64,000 bases of DNA from Cladorhizidae sp. MBARI D1340-BT2 (lineage: Eukaryota > Porifera > Demospongiae > Poecilosclerida > Cladorhizidae). Positions 1 to 8,690 of the stretch are shown here, in pieces. Below the pieces are notes generated by a model. That model did not search any database and was not told where the DNA came from. It saw only the letters and a program-made list of their open reading frames with translations. The stretch spans positions 403,827-467,826 of the forward strand of contig JAQNBH010000069.1 in assembly GCA_028752905.1 (NCBI GenBank). Direction: 5' to 3'. How positions within the stretch are numbered: the stretch's first letter is position 1; each line of letters begins with the position of its first letter. Made by a program: the position numbers and the translations under genes.

Positions 1-420
1 AAAAAGTCCGTGACCAGTGCTATCCCTTCCCCTTGGGGGATGTTGGTGTACAGTGCCTTTACGTCAATCACAACCAGGATGGCATGTTGTGGGATGTGCC
101 CCCCCCCCTGAGTTTGTTAAGGAAGTGGCCGGAGTCTCTTAATTAAGTGGCTGGCCACCAAGGAGACTGCCGGTCGGAGGACATAGTCCAACCAGCCAGA
201 CAGACAATCGGTGGGGCCGGAACACCCTGAGCAGATTGGTCTGATTTGCATGGGGATTTGTGGGCTTTCTTTAGGAAGTACATCCTTTGGGCCTCCCCCA
301 TGGTCATGCCCCTCATGGCATCCCGGGTTATCCAGCCACATTGGTGCATTCTTTTAATGTGATGGTTGATTGATTTAGCTAGTGAATGTGAAGGCATCCA
401 TTCCTACCTCGGAGATAGTC
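1..420 (-). pseudogene. Penelope-like reverse transcriptase fragment, decayed
   Basis: Minus-strand translation in three alternating frames gives the first part of a Penelope-like element reverse transcriptase. From high to low coordinates it reads GWITRDAMRGM, then a YFLPKAHKSP-like block (family: LLPKIHK), RPICSGCSGPTDCLSGWLDY (family: RPI.SG...PTE..S...D), DSGHFLNKLR, and ILVVIDVKALYTNIPQGEGI. The last is RT motif A, with the catalytic Asp in VIDV at about 66-68. The frame changes near 270-290, near 140, and at the C/G homopolymer at about 101-109, so it cannot be translated as it stands. The window edge cuts it just after motif A, so the YADD box, thumb and GIY-YIG endonuclease would lie to the left. 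The family call rests on the characteristic SLYTNIP-type motif A. Confidence 0.8.
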
Positions 421-866
421 GTGTGCAATGCAAATACTGCAATGTTCACCTTTGCATTAATGGAGGATCGGAATTGTTTCCATGCTTCCCACAACTTGGT
501 TGACTTTTGCCACAGACACTGATTTCACCTCAAACTCCACCTCTTTCGAATACATTATGTCAAACAATTATATCAAATGTTTACTGAATGTTGTATTGAC
601 TTGTTGTAAATAAGGACATTTTTGTGGTCAATTTATGAAGACCTTATTATGGGTTGGCATAACTTTTGTATAGTAATGTATATTCCTAGATTCTTAGAAG
701 CAAAAGAAAGGATATGGATAGAGCTATCTTATGAGCTATATATCGAGTCCATAACATGAACTATGGAGAAGTTATGGAATTCCTAATCATGACCATTGTT
801 TGCATAATTATATCCATAATTTTATTATGTGGTGAGTTTGTGGTCACACCTTTTGACCACAACTTC
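421..866. other. AT-rich intergenic DNA, nothing recognised
   Basis: No long reading frame, RNA gene or clear repeat is seen. The left part (421-545) could be upstream Penelope-like sequence too decayed to read in frame. Confidence 0.4.
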
Positions 867-999
867 TAAAACAATCATGCTATCACATGACCAAATGGTA
901 AATGGTTCAGCTAAATATCTGATTTGATATTAATTTTTTAATGTGGCTGTGTTAAATTTTAAATAATTGTCCACAATGTGCTGACAGTGAGAGGGTTAA
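867..999 (+). mobile_element. Solo piggyBac-type terminal region (3' end)
   Basis: This stretch resembles the 3' end of the piggyBac element at 14940-15092. Both contain ctatcacatgaNcaaatg (880-897 here, 14975-14992 there; 17 of 18 identical). Both end about 115 bp later in a terminal repeat running into TTAA: gacagtgagagggttaa here and ggcggtgaaagggttaa there (14 of 17 identical). TTAA at 996-999 is the target site used by piggyBac elements. No matching left end or transposase is visible next to it, so it is a relic or one end of a non-autonomous copy. Observed: the shared motifs and spacing. Inferred: common descent. Confidence 0.6.
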
Positions 1000-1316
1000 A
1001 GTTCTATCAAATTTGGATATCATAAATATGACCTATGATTTTATGAACTTCGACAGCTTGTATCATAAAAGTAAGGTTGTGAGGGTTACATGACTGGTTC
1101 TCGGCCCTTCAATTGGAAAGATGCTTCTTCAAGAGTGGTTACTTAAAGCCATTATAACTAGCTCTATCAATTTGTGTAATATGTTACTTACTATTTTTTA
1201 TGCGTAACCAATCAATGCAGGAGATGCCAGCTATCGAAGTACCATACTGATGCTGTTAGACTGATATCCAGCTCACATGGCAAAAAATGTTGGAAAACAT
1301 TGGATGAAGCACACAA

Positions 1317-1677
1317 AGAAGATCAATCGAAGAGTGCTGGTGAACTTTCTTCAAAATGTGGAGGTTATTGGCAGAGAGAAATTAAGGTGACATGATTATA
1401 ATAAGACTAATTTTATTTAGCCACTGCTGCTGAGATGTCATGAAAATCAATAAATCTGTCATATTATACATAGTTGTATATAACATAAATATAATTGAAT
1501 TGCTAGAAAGAAAGAGCGACAAATATACAAGTGCAGTTGTCCAGAATAAAGTGTTATGGCTCATGGTTCACACCGTTCTTCATGGGATAGTTGAATAAAT
1601 TCAAGGTGCTGAATACTTTACCATTATGGTGGATGAATGTGAGAATTCATCTGGTAAACATCAACAGTTCATAAAGA
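1317..1677 (+). pseudogene. hAT-type transposase relic (DUF4371/ZMYM1-like)
   Basis: One plus-strand frame reads KKINRRVLVNFLQNVEVIGR, then EKLR-stop-HDYNKTNFI-stop-PLLLRCHENQ. This has the order of the DUF4371 block found in ZMYM1-like hAT transposases (R..L......I..LARQG..LRGH....NF..LL.LR). After a frameshift near 1510 it continues DKYTSAVVQNKVL, then IQGAEYFTIMVDECENSS. That matches the family's K.T....QNE.. and YFS(I/V)(M/I)(A/V)DE blocks, in which the Asp (codon at 1632-1634) is the first catalytic residue of the RNase-H fold. At least four in-frame stops (near 1387, 1417, 1450 and 1591) and the frameshift show it is dead. The reading is lost in tandem repeats from about 1678. Confidence 0.65.
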
Positions 1678-1925
1678 CTTGGGATGAGGAATTTTGTGCA
1701 GCATCCAGCTTGATTACAAGAGTGTGTCGACCTGTTAAAATCCGGTAGTCTTGGTATCAGGAATGTTGTGCAGCATCCCACCTTATCGTAATAGACTCTG
1801 TCTGTTAATATTAGGCGGTCTTGGGATCAGAAGTGATGTGCAGCATCTGGCCTGGTCACAAGAGACTGCCTATTAAGATCAAGTGGTTTTGGCATTAGGA
1901 GTTTTGTGCAGTTTAGTTCTTCTGC
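1678..1925. repeat. Degenerate tandem repeat, about 60-75 bp unit
   Basis: About 3.5 diverged units, each carrying cttgg.at.aggaatgttgtgcagcatcc followed by a variable ...acaagagactgtctgttaa segment. Unit starts lie near 1678, 1750, 1822 and 1885. The first unit continues directly from the hAT relic. Confidence 0.6.
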
Positions 1926-2410
1926 TTTTCTTCTGACTCAGCCAATCTGAACAATTATATATATTCTTCCAGCCCTGAGGCACTCTCACTATGATCTCAT
2001 GGCCATGACAAGCATCTTGTCTATGACATAACTTGTCCTTATATTGCTCTGTTATACTGATGTAGCACCAGTAGCATGGGAGCTCTGGCGATTTTCGATG
2101 AGGAGGGTAAGTAAGTCTACCAAATCTTTATTCATTTGGACCTAATTACTCCTTCTCCCTAATTCTTAGTGGCAATGAGAATCAGGTCTGAACATTTCTG
2201 AAGGAGTTAAATGGAAGAGTACAGCAAAGTACAGGGAAAGCAATGGCCCATGTGTAACTCCGACGGTGTCTCTTGGTGGACCCCTTTTTGGGGGTTAATA
2301 ATAATAATTGTGTGTCCTGTTTCTATTTCTAGTTTTGGTTGAGTCATTATTAATATTATTATTATCTTGTCTAGGTAGTATACACTTTTTTATATATATA
2401 AAAACACCCC
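1926..2410. other. Intergenic DNA with a weak exon-like signal
   Basis: Mostly featureless AT-rich sequence. At 2077-2107 an ATG begins a short open stretch (MGALAIFDEE) that runs into gagg/gtaagtaag, a near-perfect 5' splice site at about 2108. This is too short to call a gene. (TAT)n-like and TA-rich tracts occupy about 2350-2400. Confidence 0.3.
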
Positions 2411-2485
2411 GATTATTCCTGGTGAAGACTAGAGCACTAGTCGAAACGTTGAGTGAATAAAATTTGAAGTTGATTATTGGGAAGG
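2411..2485 (+). repeat. Hammerhead-like repeat, copy 1
   Basis: Contains a CTGGTGA box (2419-2425), one extra A, a perfect 6-bp stem GACTAG/CTAGTC (2427-2432 with 2437-2442) closed by loop AGCA, and then GAAAC (2443-2447). This is the layout of a hammerhead ribozyme core (CUGANGA, stem II, GAAA). It has one substitution (A6 to G) and one extra base before stem II, so activity is doubtful. Such motifs are known at the ends of Penelope-like elements. The following 40 bp (gtgaataaaatttgaagttgattattg) are shared with copy 2 at 4643-4670. No convincing stem I or III is seen. Confidence 0.5.
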
Positions 2486-3463
2486 AGATTTTAATGTCAT
2501 TATGTCGACTGAGAAAATTCACTGAGATTATTATAAGTAAAAAAAAAGGTAAAGAAAAGATGGGAGGGAAAGGATAAAATATTGTCCAAAAGTCTATCTG
2601 ACTATTGGTCCATTGGCATCAACAGCATTCTCCCTCTGAATGGCCACAGAGAGCCTCTGCAGGAGGAATTCGAACAATAATGGCTTCTCTAGACCTTAAT
2701 AGAGGCAAGGGTATCACCCGGACAAACTGGTATATGCGATGATCTTTGCATTTGGTGCATTTCAGTCATTATATCAAAAAAAAAAATTACTATACAGACA
2801 AACAAATAACTAATGACCGCCCAAACAGACTGCCCAAACAGAAAAAGTTTCTCCATTGCAATGACACAGATAGTCACTGGACAAGGTAAGCAATGGATTT
2901 CACTTCACTAGTTCTCTGAACAAATCTTGTGACAAAATCTTTGATGTAATTCATTGAATTAAGTCCAATAACCCACCATGGTCTCTATGGTAACTGCAGT
3001 GAAGGAGTGGTTAAGGTCCAAACATGTAATTGGCCAGCTTTCCTCTGCTGCATGTACTGCACCTGCACAGCTGGTACATAGCAAGACCATGATATTAGCA
3101 GACGTTGCATCGCATGCTAGCTTACCATGTTTTTAAGGTTCCCCCATTTCGCCTTTTGCCATCCAATATGTGGAGAACAGATGATCCCAACCTCGGGATC
3201 CCAGCAGATGACAGGCACAATTTAGGATGTTACTTATAGCGAGGGGTGGGCATCGCTGGAATTTATCAGGTCCTTCAGATGCAGAGGCTTCAAATCATCT
3301 GATGACTTTCTTTCACAAATTTGGGAAAGACTCAATTGCCTAAAACACATGTTTCGTAGATGAGGAGATTAGATGGAGAAACTACGTGGAGGTATGGATG
3401 ACCCTGAAGGAAATGAAGAACGCTTCACCTTGAGCACAATAGGCCTCACTTCAATCTGAAAGG
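2486..3463. other. Intergenic DNA, nothing recognised
   Basis: No coding sequence or RNA gene can be supported. Short A-runs lie near 2539-2550 and 2775-2788. Reading frames here are short and show no family resemblance. Confidence 0.4.
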
Positions 3464-3874
3464 GTGTTCTCCAAAAAGCCATCATTTCAGAGGGACGTAC
3501 GATTACATCTTCCCGATGATTTCTTCAACCCATGTATACATGAATTAAAAGGGTACATTAAAGACACAAAACCATTTGCTTCATGTGCATTCAGATGGTT
3601 GTTTTATTATCTTGAAGTAATTGAAATGGCAGAAAAAGTAGGGGAAGATGGTAACGTCACCAAATACTCGAAGCCTCATGAGAGAGTAAATGAGCATAAT
3701 AATGTCAAGTCCATCCACTCCATGAAGGCCATTGCGGATTTCTCATTTCATGATGCCACATGCAAGAGAAGTTTGCTGCCAGGATATGGAATTGAACTAC
3801 AGATAGCATATATGGTTCATAATAGAATGCAAGTCGTACTGATTTCTGCTAGCACTTCAATTCATCAAAAATAA
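3464..3874 (+). CDS. Unrecognised 136-residue open reading frame
   Basis: An ATG-initiated frame encodes 136 residues of mixed composition, including HLPDDFFNPCIHELKGYIKD, AFRWLFYYLEVIEMAEKV and SMKAIADFSFHDATCK. I recognise no domain. There is no signal peptide; FRWLFYYLEVI is hydrophobic but short for a membrane segment. The upstream sequence (3370-3463) is also open in part and rich in codon-like triplets, so this could be an exon or a relic of a longer gene. Given the transposon debris on both sides, a transposon relic is as likely as a host exon. Confidence 0.25.
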   Translation: MFSKKPSFQRDVRLHLPDDFFNPCIHELKGYIKDTKPFASCAFRWLFYYLEVIEMAEKVGEDGNVTKYSKPHERVNEHNNVKSIHSMKAIADFSFHDATCKRSLLPGYGIELQIAYMVHNRMQVVLISASTSIHQK

Positions 3875-4027
3875 AAAAACACAATTTATTTTAATACTTA
3901 ATTTTTTTCAGTTGGTATTTTGTTTGCATCAGAATATTGTGCAATATCTCATAATCTTCATCATTGTGACTTTCAATACCAACATTACATAATTGTTGTA
4001 AATGTTGTGAATTTGATTTGTAGTGTA

Positions 4028-4215
4028 GAGGAAGAGGGGCAGTGGGAGAGAGATGCGAGGAGATAAAGGAAAGGGAGAGAAAGGAGCAGGGAGGGGGGGG
4101 GGGGGGGGGGGGGGGGTGGAGTACAGGGGGAGAAATGGGAGAGAGTGATGAGGAGGATAGGGGGAGAGTGAGAGAAAGGAGTGGTAGAGAGAGAAGAGGG
4201 AGAGAGGAGAGGGAA
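4028..4215 (+). repeat. Polypurine tract with a run of 24 G
   Basis: Nearly 190 bp of almost pure G/A on the plus strand, mostly GAGA/GGGAGA motifs, interrupted by an unbroken G run at 4093-4116. Such tracts can form triplex or G-quadruplex DNA and are error-prone in assembly. The frames on both strands across it (poly-Gly or poly-Pro) are compositional artefacts. Confidence 0.85.
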
Positions 4216-4542
4216 GTAGTTATGGATAGACATAATGTAGGCAGAACATAATATATACTATGCTAGTATTAATACTTATTCACTAGGCCAAAGCAGAAGT
4301 GCTTGCTGGATATGTGCTGTATGTGACTAATTGATCTGACAAAAGTGGTTATCGTACAGAGCATTAAAATCCAAGTCCCATCTAAGAGTAGAGAATTGGG
4401 AACTCTTACCTCCATCACACACTAATCCTGTATTTCTTTGCCTGATTTCTCAAATATGAGTGCTCTGTAAAGTTTGCCCTTTTCCTCTAGCTCCTGTTGT
4501 GTTATTCAGGAGTGGTAATAGCAAGTGGCACACTTTATTAAT

Positions 4543-4685
4543 TACAATAACTTTCTCAATAATCACCCTGAAATTGCATTCTCTCCACGTTTGGACGAGA
4601 TGCTTCCCTCTGATGAAGGATAGAGCATCTAGGCGAAACATCGAGAGAATACAATTTCAAGTTGATTATTGAGATTGGTATTGTA
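4543..4685 (+). repeat. Long inverted repeat enclosing hammerhead-like repeat copy 2
   Basis: Arms at 4543-4585 and 4643-4685 are inverted repeats of 43 bp with about 6 mismatches. They enclose a 57-bp loop. The loop carries a perfect CTGATGA box (4610-4616), TAGA-GCA-TCTA (4621-4631) and GCGAAAC (4633-4639), the order of a hammerhead core. A second short inversion, AGATGC/GCATCT (4599-4604 with 4625-4630), overlaps it. The right arm is the same sequence that follows copy 1 at 2448-2480, so both belong to one repeat family. The hairpin could be a folded non-autonomous element or two head-to-head fragments. No target duplication was identified. Confidence 0.6.
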
Positions 4686-4690
4686 TATTA

Positions 4691-5186
4691 TTTCAACTGA
4701 AAGTTCATTGAGAGTTTTTCAACATTAATAGCTAGGAGGGTAACAACTACAACATCAGCGCTACTTACTGCAATGAAAGGTTCCATATATATTTGTACAC
4801 ATACCATCACCATGTATTGGAAATGAGCTGTTATGGGGAGTCTGTACTCGGCTGAGTTAGTGGCAAAACATGAGAATTCATCACCTGAATCGTTGCCTTC
4901 ATTATTATGTCCTCCATTCATTCCCATCGGGTTATTGGTGCTCAGGTTCAAAGTACAAGGAAGAATTATCCCTAAGGACCCAAACTGAGGATTATACAGG
5001 AACTAACCATTACAACAATATTGAATGATTTGTGAAGAAATTCCCAAACTTTTTAAACAAAAATTAGGACACCCGGCAAACCAGATGCAAGTCACGAACA
5101 CAACATAGATTTGACTACAGCTAAGCCTACTAAGAGTAAACTAAAATGTCTAGAAATATGTAGCTATCAAGCTAGTTCAGCTTAGT
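4691..5186. other. Intergenic DNA, nothing recognised
   Basis: No supported gene. A minus-strand frame of 87 residues (4688-4951) shows no family resemblance and is probably chance. Confidence 0.4.
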
Positions 5187-5718
5187 GCTAGGTCTAGAGT
5201 TGGGATGAGGTGTTATAGCTGAAAGGTAGATATGCTAGGTCTAGAGTGGAGATGAGGTGTCATAGCTGAAAGGTGCATATGCTAGGTCTAGAGTTGGGAT
5301 GAGCTGTCATAGCTGCAAGGTGCATATGCTAGGTCTAGAGTGGGGATGATAGCTGCAAGGTGAATATGCTAGGTCTAGAGTTGGGATGAGGTGTCATAGC
5401 TGCAAGGTGCATATGCTAGGTCTAGAGTGGGGATGATAACTGCAAGGTGCATATGCTAGGTCTAGAGTGGAGATGAGGTGTCATAACTGAAAGGTGCATA
5501 TGGTAGGTCTAGAGTGGAGATGAGGTGTCCATAGCTGAAAGGTGCATATGCTAGTTTTAGAGTGGAGATGAGGTGTCATAGCTAAAAGGTGCATATGGTA
5601 GGTCTAGAGTGGAGATGAGGTGTCCATAGCTGAAAGGTGCATATGCTAGGTCTAGAGTGGGGATGATAGCTGCAAGGTGCATATGCTAGGTCTAGAGTGG
5701 GGATGTGGTGATATGCTA
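5187..5718 (+). repeat. 47-bp minisatellite, about 12 units
   Basis: The unit begins gctaggtctagagtggagat and continues gaggtgtcatagctgaaaggtgcatat, 47 bp in all. About 12 head-to-tail copies are present. Four of them (near 5331, 5418, 5647 and 5687) share the same 7-bp deletion that removes gaggtgt, giving a 40-bp variant. The variants are interspersed, which points to repeated unequal exchange or conversion rather than one truncation. Confidence 0.9.
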
Positions 5719-8511
5719 TAGTAGGTGTTAAAAAAGGCATACCCATTCAGTGGCAATGCTACAATTTCCAGGACGGGGAGAAAAAAACACAATCACCGAA
5801 CAAAAAAACTCCCTGATAAATAACACGAACAAGCACCATCAAGTTATTTTTTTAATCTAAATGGGGCTTTTTAAACAAAAACGTTATGTGTGCATATAGC
5901 ATTCACGCGCACATGGGGTGGGCACCCAAGAGGAACCTAAATCGAGCATGTTTTGGGGGAGTTTCCACCATTTTTTGGTTTTTCCAAGAAGTGATTTTGG
6001 TAATCCAGAAGTCTATGACAGATTAGTTATTTCTCGTTCTAACCTACTATTGGGCTACTATTGGCCTAGTAGTGTCTGTCCTTCAGGTCTAGCTCTCTGC
6101 TCTGTAGCTTTGCCTTCTAGATCATTGCTACTCTATTTAGCTAAGCTTCATTAGCATTAGACAAGACTTGCTATATAGTCTTGTAGTGATTAGGTTTGCT
6201 AAGGATAGTCTTAGGCAAAGCCTGGTTTAGACCATGACTTGTAAAATATTGCCCCTTTTAAAGCCCTCGCAGAACCTCTAGTAACTAGCAAGCCTTGCCT
6301 TAGAAAACGCTAGATTTCACAGATTAGCTTAACAGGACTTGCCCTAGAAAGGTTGAAGATTTCACAGAACGTCAAGTGGATTAGCAAGACTTGCTTTAGA
6401 AATCTTAACTTCTAGATATTTCTAGCTAAGCTTTTAAATGTAACAAGTCATGTTTAATATTAGGCCTCACCTCAACCATGTCTAGACCAGCTTTAGAAAA
6501 CTCCTCTAGAAACCTCCAGCTAAGCTTTTTTATGCAACAAGCCATGACTATATACCTTACCTCAAATATGTATAGACCAATAGCTAATGCATTGTGCAGT
6601 TAGGCATTGATATTTTGGCCACAGAAAACTCGGTGTCAGTGGTGCCCTTGAGCATGGGCATGGTGGATGTCTTCGATGTACATGCAACACGACCTTAGAC
6701 TTCTATGGTATCTTTGATGGCCCCATCGACCAACACATAATGATATTGGTCCATTTCTCCGCTACATTCACTGGTATCCAACTACCTACCCTTCCCAGAG
6801 CTTATTGAATTTGAGCATGTATGGGAATCCAGCAAACATAAAAGTGTTTACACTTGCAAAACATGCAATGACATGGAAAATTATGTATGTATACACTAGT
6901 GTTAGTTTTAAAGCTGTGACAGTATCTTACACTATATGAAAATGTCTTTTTAATATATACTACAAGGAGAGTTCATAAGGTTCAAATGTCAGAAAAATGG
7001 TGTACACACACTGAGACACACAAATACTTGTAGTTTAGCATTAAAATAAGAGACCATGCTTCACAAATTATCAAAGTCAATTGAATAGTCTTTGTTGTGA
7101 TAACCAACTGTTACATAAACCTTGCAATGATAAGCCTTGAAAGTTTAGTTATGCATGTTCAGTTGTCATTGCAATCTTGCTACCAGTGAACAAAAGTGAT
7201 AGTAATTTTGAATCAACCACCAGTGAATAAGTACAACAACATTCAACAGCCAGTTGGTGCTGCTTGTAGTTCAATAATCCTTGGGAGAAGTGAGCGCAGT
7301 CTATGGACGTTGAGTTCGACCCCATTCATAAGTCCATATAATGTCCTCTAAGCACCCCCCCCAAGAAAATCCCATGTTCACTCCAATCTTTTCATCTGGA
7401 AAGGTAGGAGTGGGGGGAGATATTATTGTAAGATTACTTCACCTTTAAGATTTGGAAATTGAAAGTTTCACTGACTCTTGCTAAGGAGTAAGCTTAGTAG
7501 CCAAGATTAGCTAAGACTTCTAAAAGTCTTTTAGCTCCTTCAAGCCACCAAGCAACTCCGAGCCAGTCTTAAATGCTTATCCTTCAAATTTAGAATAAGC
7601 TAATCATTCAAGCTTCCTTAAAATCAAACCAGCTTATAAACAGTACGCTTAAACCAAGTTGTCCATTTAAATTAGCAAGCTTTAGAAATTACAGACAGCT
7701 TACCTGGTTCGAGTGTCTGATGAGCTGATAATAGAAAGAGCAATTCTGCAGCACATGCAGTGAAATGTTGTAGCCCTAGCTTGGGCTGAAGCAGATACTA
7801 GACCTAGTCAACAGTTGTTTCATCGCTCTGCTTCATATGCTCCTGTATTTCTTCCTCCAAGGCTGGGCGTAAATTAATATCGATGACCTTCCACTGAAGA
7901 ATGATGAAAAGTACAAGTAGTGAGAGGCAGCAGAACGACAAAGAAACTGGAAGAAGCTGGAGTATGAAACTGATAGAAGTTGAAGGATGATGGCAAGGAA
8001 CCGTGAATATGTTTGAAACTGGGAGGAAAAAAATCTGCACCATTCGAAAGGAGTTTTTTCTCCATCTTTCAGCGAGGGTTGTTAAACGGTGTTGGTTCAA
8101 TGTTGTAAGAAACGTTAATTAATGGAATGCAACTGGAACATTGTTTTGGCACATATTGTTGGTTGACACTTGGCATAAGCTGATCCACCAACGTTTTAGG
8201 GAAACCCTGACTTAATGCCAGGTACCCGGGTCCCCAAACCCTACATTAAGAAACCTGATTGCTGGTTTCAACAGTTCCAAAGAGGGTAAATTATCATAAT
8301 TGCAATGATAATTATCATGAACACATTACACAAGGACCTTCAAGTTCTAAAGCTAGGAATATAATTACAGACTGCCTTGCCAAATCTCCTGTTCACAGTG
8401 TAGGTATGTATCAGCTCCACCACAGAGCCACACACTAGAGGAGCTCTGCATGGACAGGAAAAGGATGAGAATACATATTGCTGGAGTGCTCTCCACTGTT
8501 CTTGGTATTGA
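5719..8511. other. Intergenic DNA with small local duplications
   Basis: No gene is supported. Visible structure: a degenerate ctagaaa...gatttcacag motif repeated near 6302-6400; a diverged direct repeat of period 94 bp carrying agctaagctttt...gcaacaagncatg (6424 and 6518); and a tRNA B-box-like gagttcgacccc near 7312 without a matching A box. At 6630-6795 the plus strand reads CNTTLDFYGIFDG and on to a stop, faintly like a PP2C-type phosphatase block, but too short to call. At 7800-7896 (minus) a possible terminal exon reads DINLRPALEEEIQEHMKQSD after a cttcag acceptor. It is not recognised. Confidence 0.35.
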
Positions 8512-8690
8512 ACTGTTGACACCTCACATGATCAGGAATGTGTATTTGACAGCTCACTGACATCAAATTATCAAGATTATCAAGAACGTGCACTGTTGTC
8601 ACCTCATACTACCAGGAATTTGTAGTTGACACCTCACTGACCATAAATTATCAGGAATGTGTGCTGCTGTCACCTCACATACACCTCACA
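8512..8690. repeat. Degenerate tandem repeat (cacctca...caggaatgtgt)
   Basis: About four diverged units carry tgttgacacctcacatgatcaggaatgtgt-like sequence, alternating with tttgacagctcactgacat-like spacers. Copies start near 8513, 8594, 8625 and 8668. This is an old, eroded minisatellite. Confidence 0.55.

Noticed and set aside
1382..1564. 60-residue minus-strand reading frame
   Set aside because: It is antisense to the hAT relic; low-complexity hydrophobic composition from AT-rich DNA.
2295..2522. 75-residue minus-strand reading frame
   Set aside because: It overlaps the hammerhead-like repeat and AT-rich tracts; no protein family resemblance.
4042..4251. Gly/Arg/Glu-rich reading frame (and its antisense Pro/Ser-rich frame)
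   Set aside because: Purely the product of the polypurine tract and G run.
7262..7325. tRNA or tRNA-derived SINE
   Set aside because: A B-box-like gagttcgacccc is present, but there is no A box at the right distance and no cloverleaf could be drawn.
7804..8100. 98-residue minus-strand protein with a hydrophobic segment
   Set aside because: The hydrophobic run is Phe/Leu/Ser-biased AT-rich sequence. Only the last 25 codons look exon-like, and no family match is seen.
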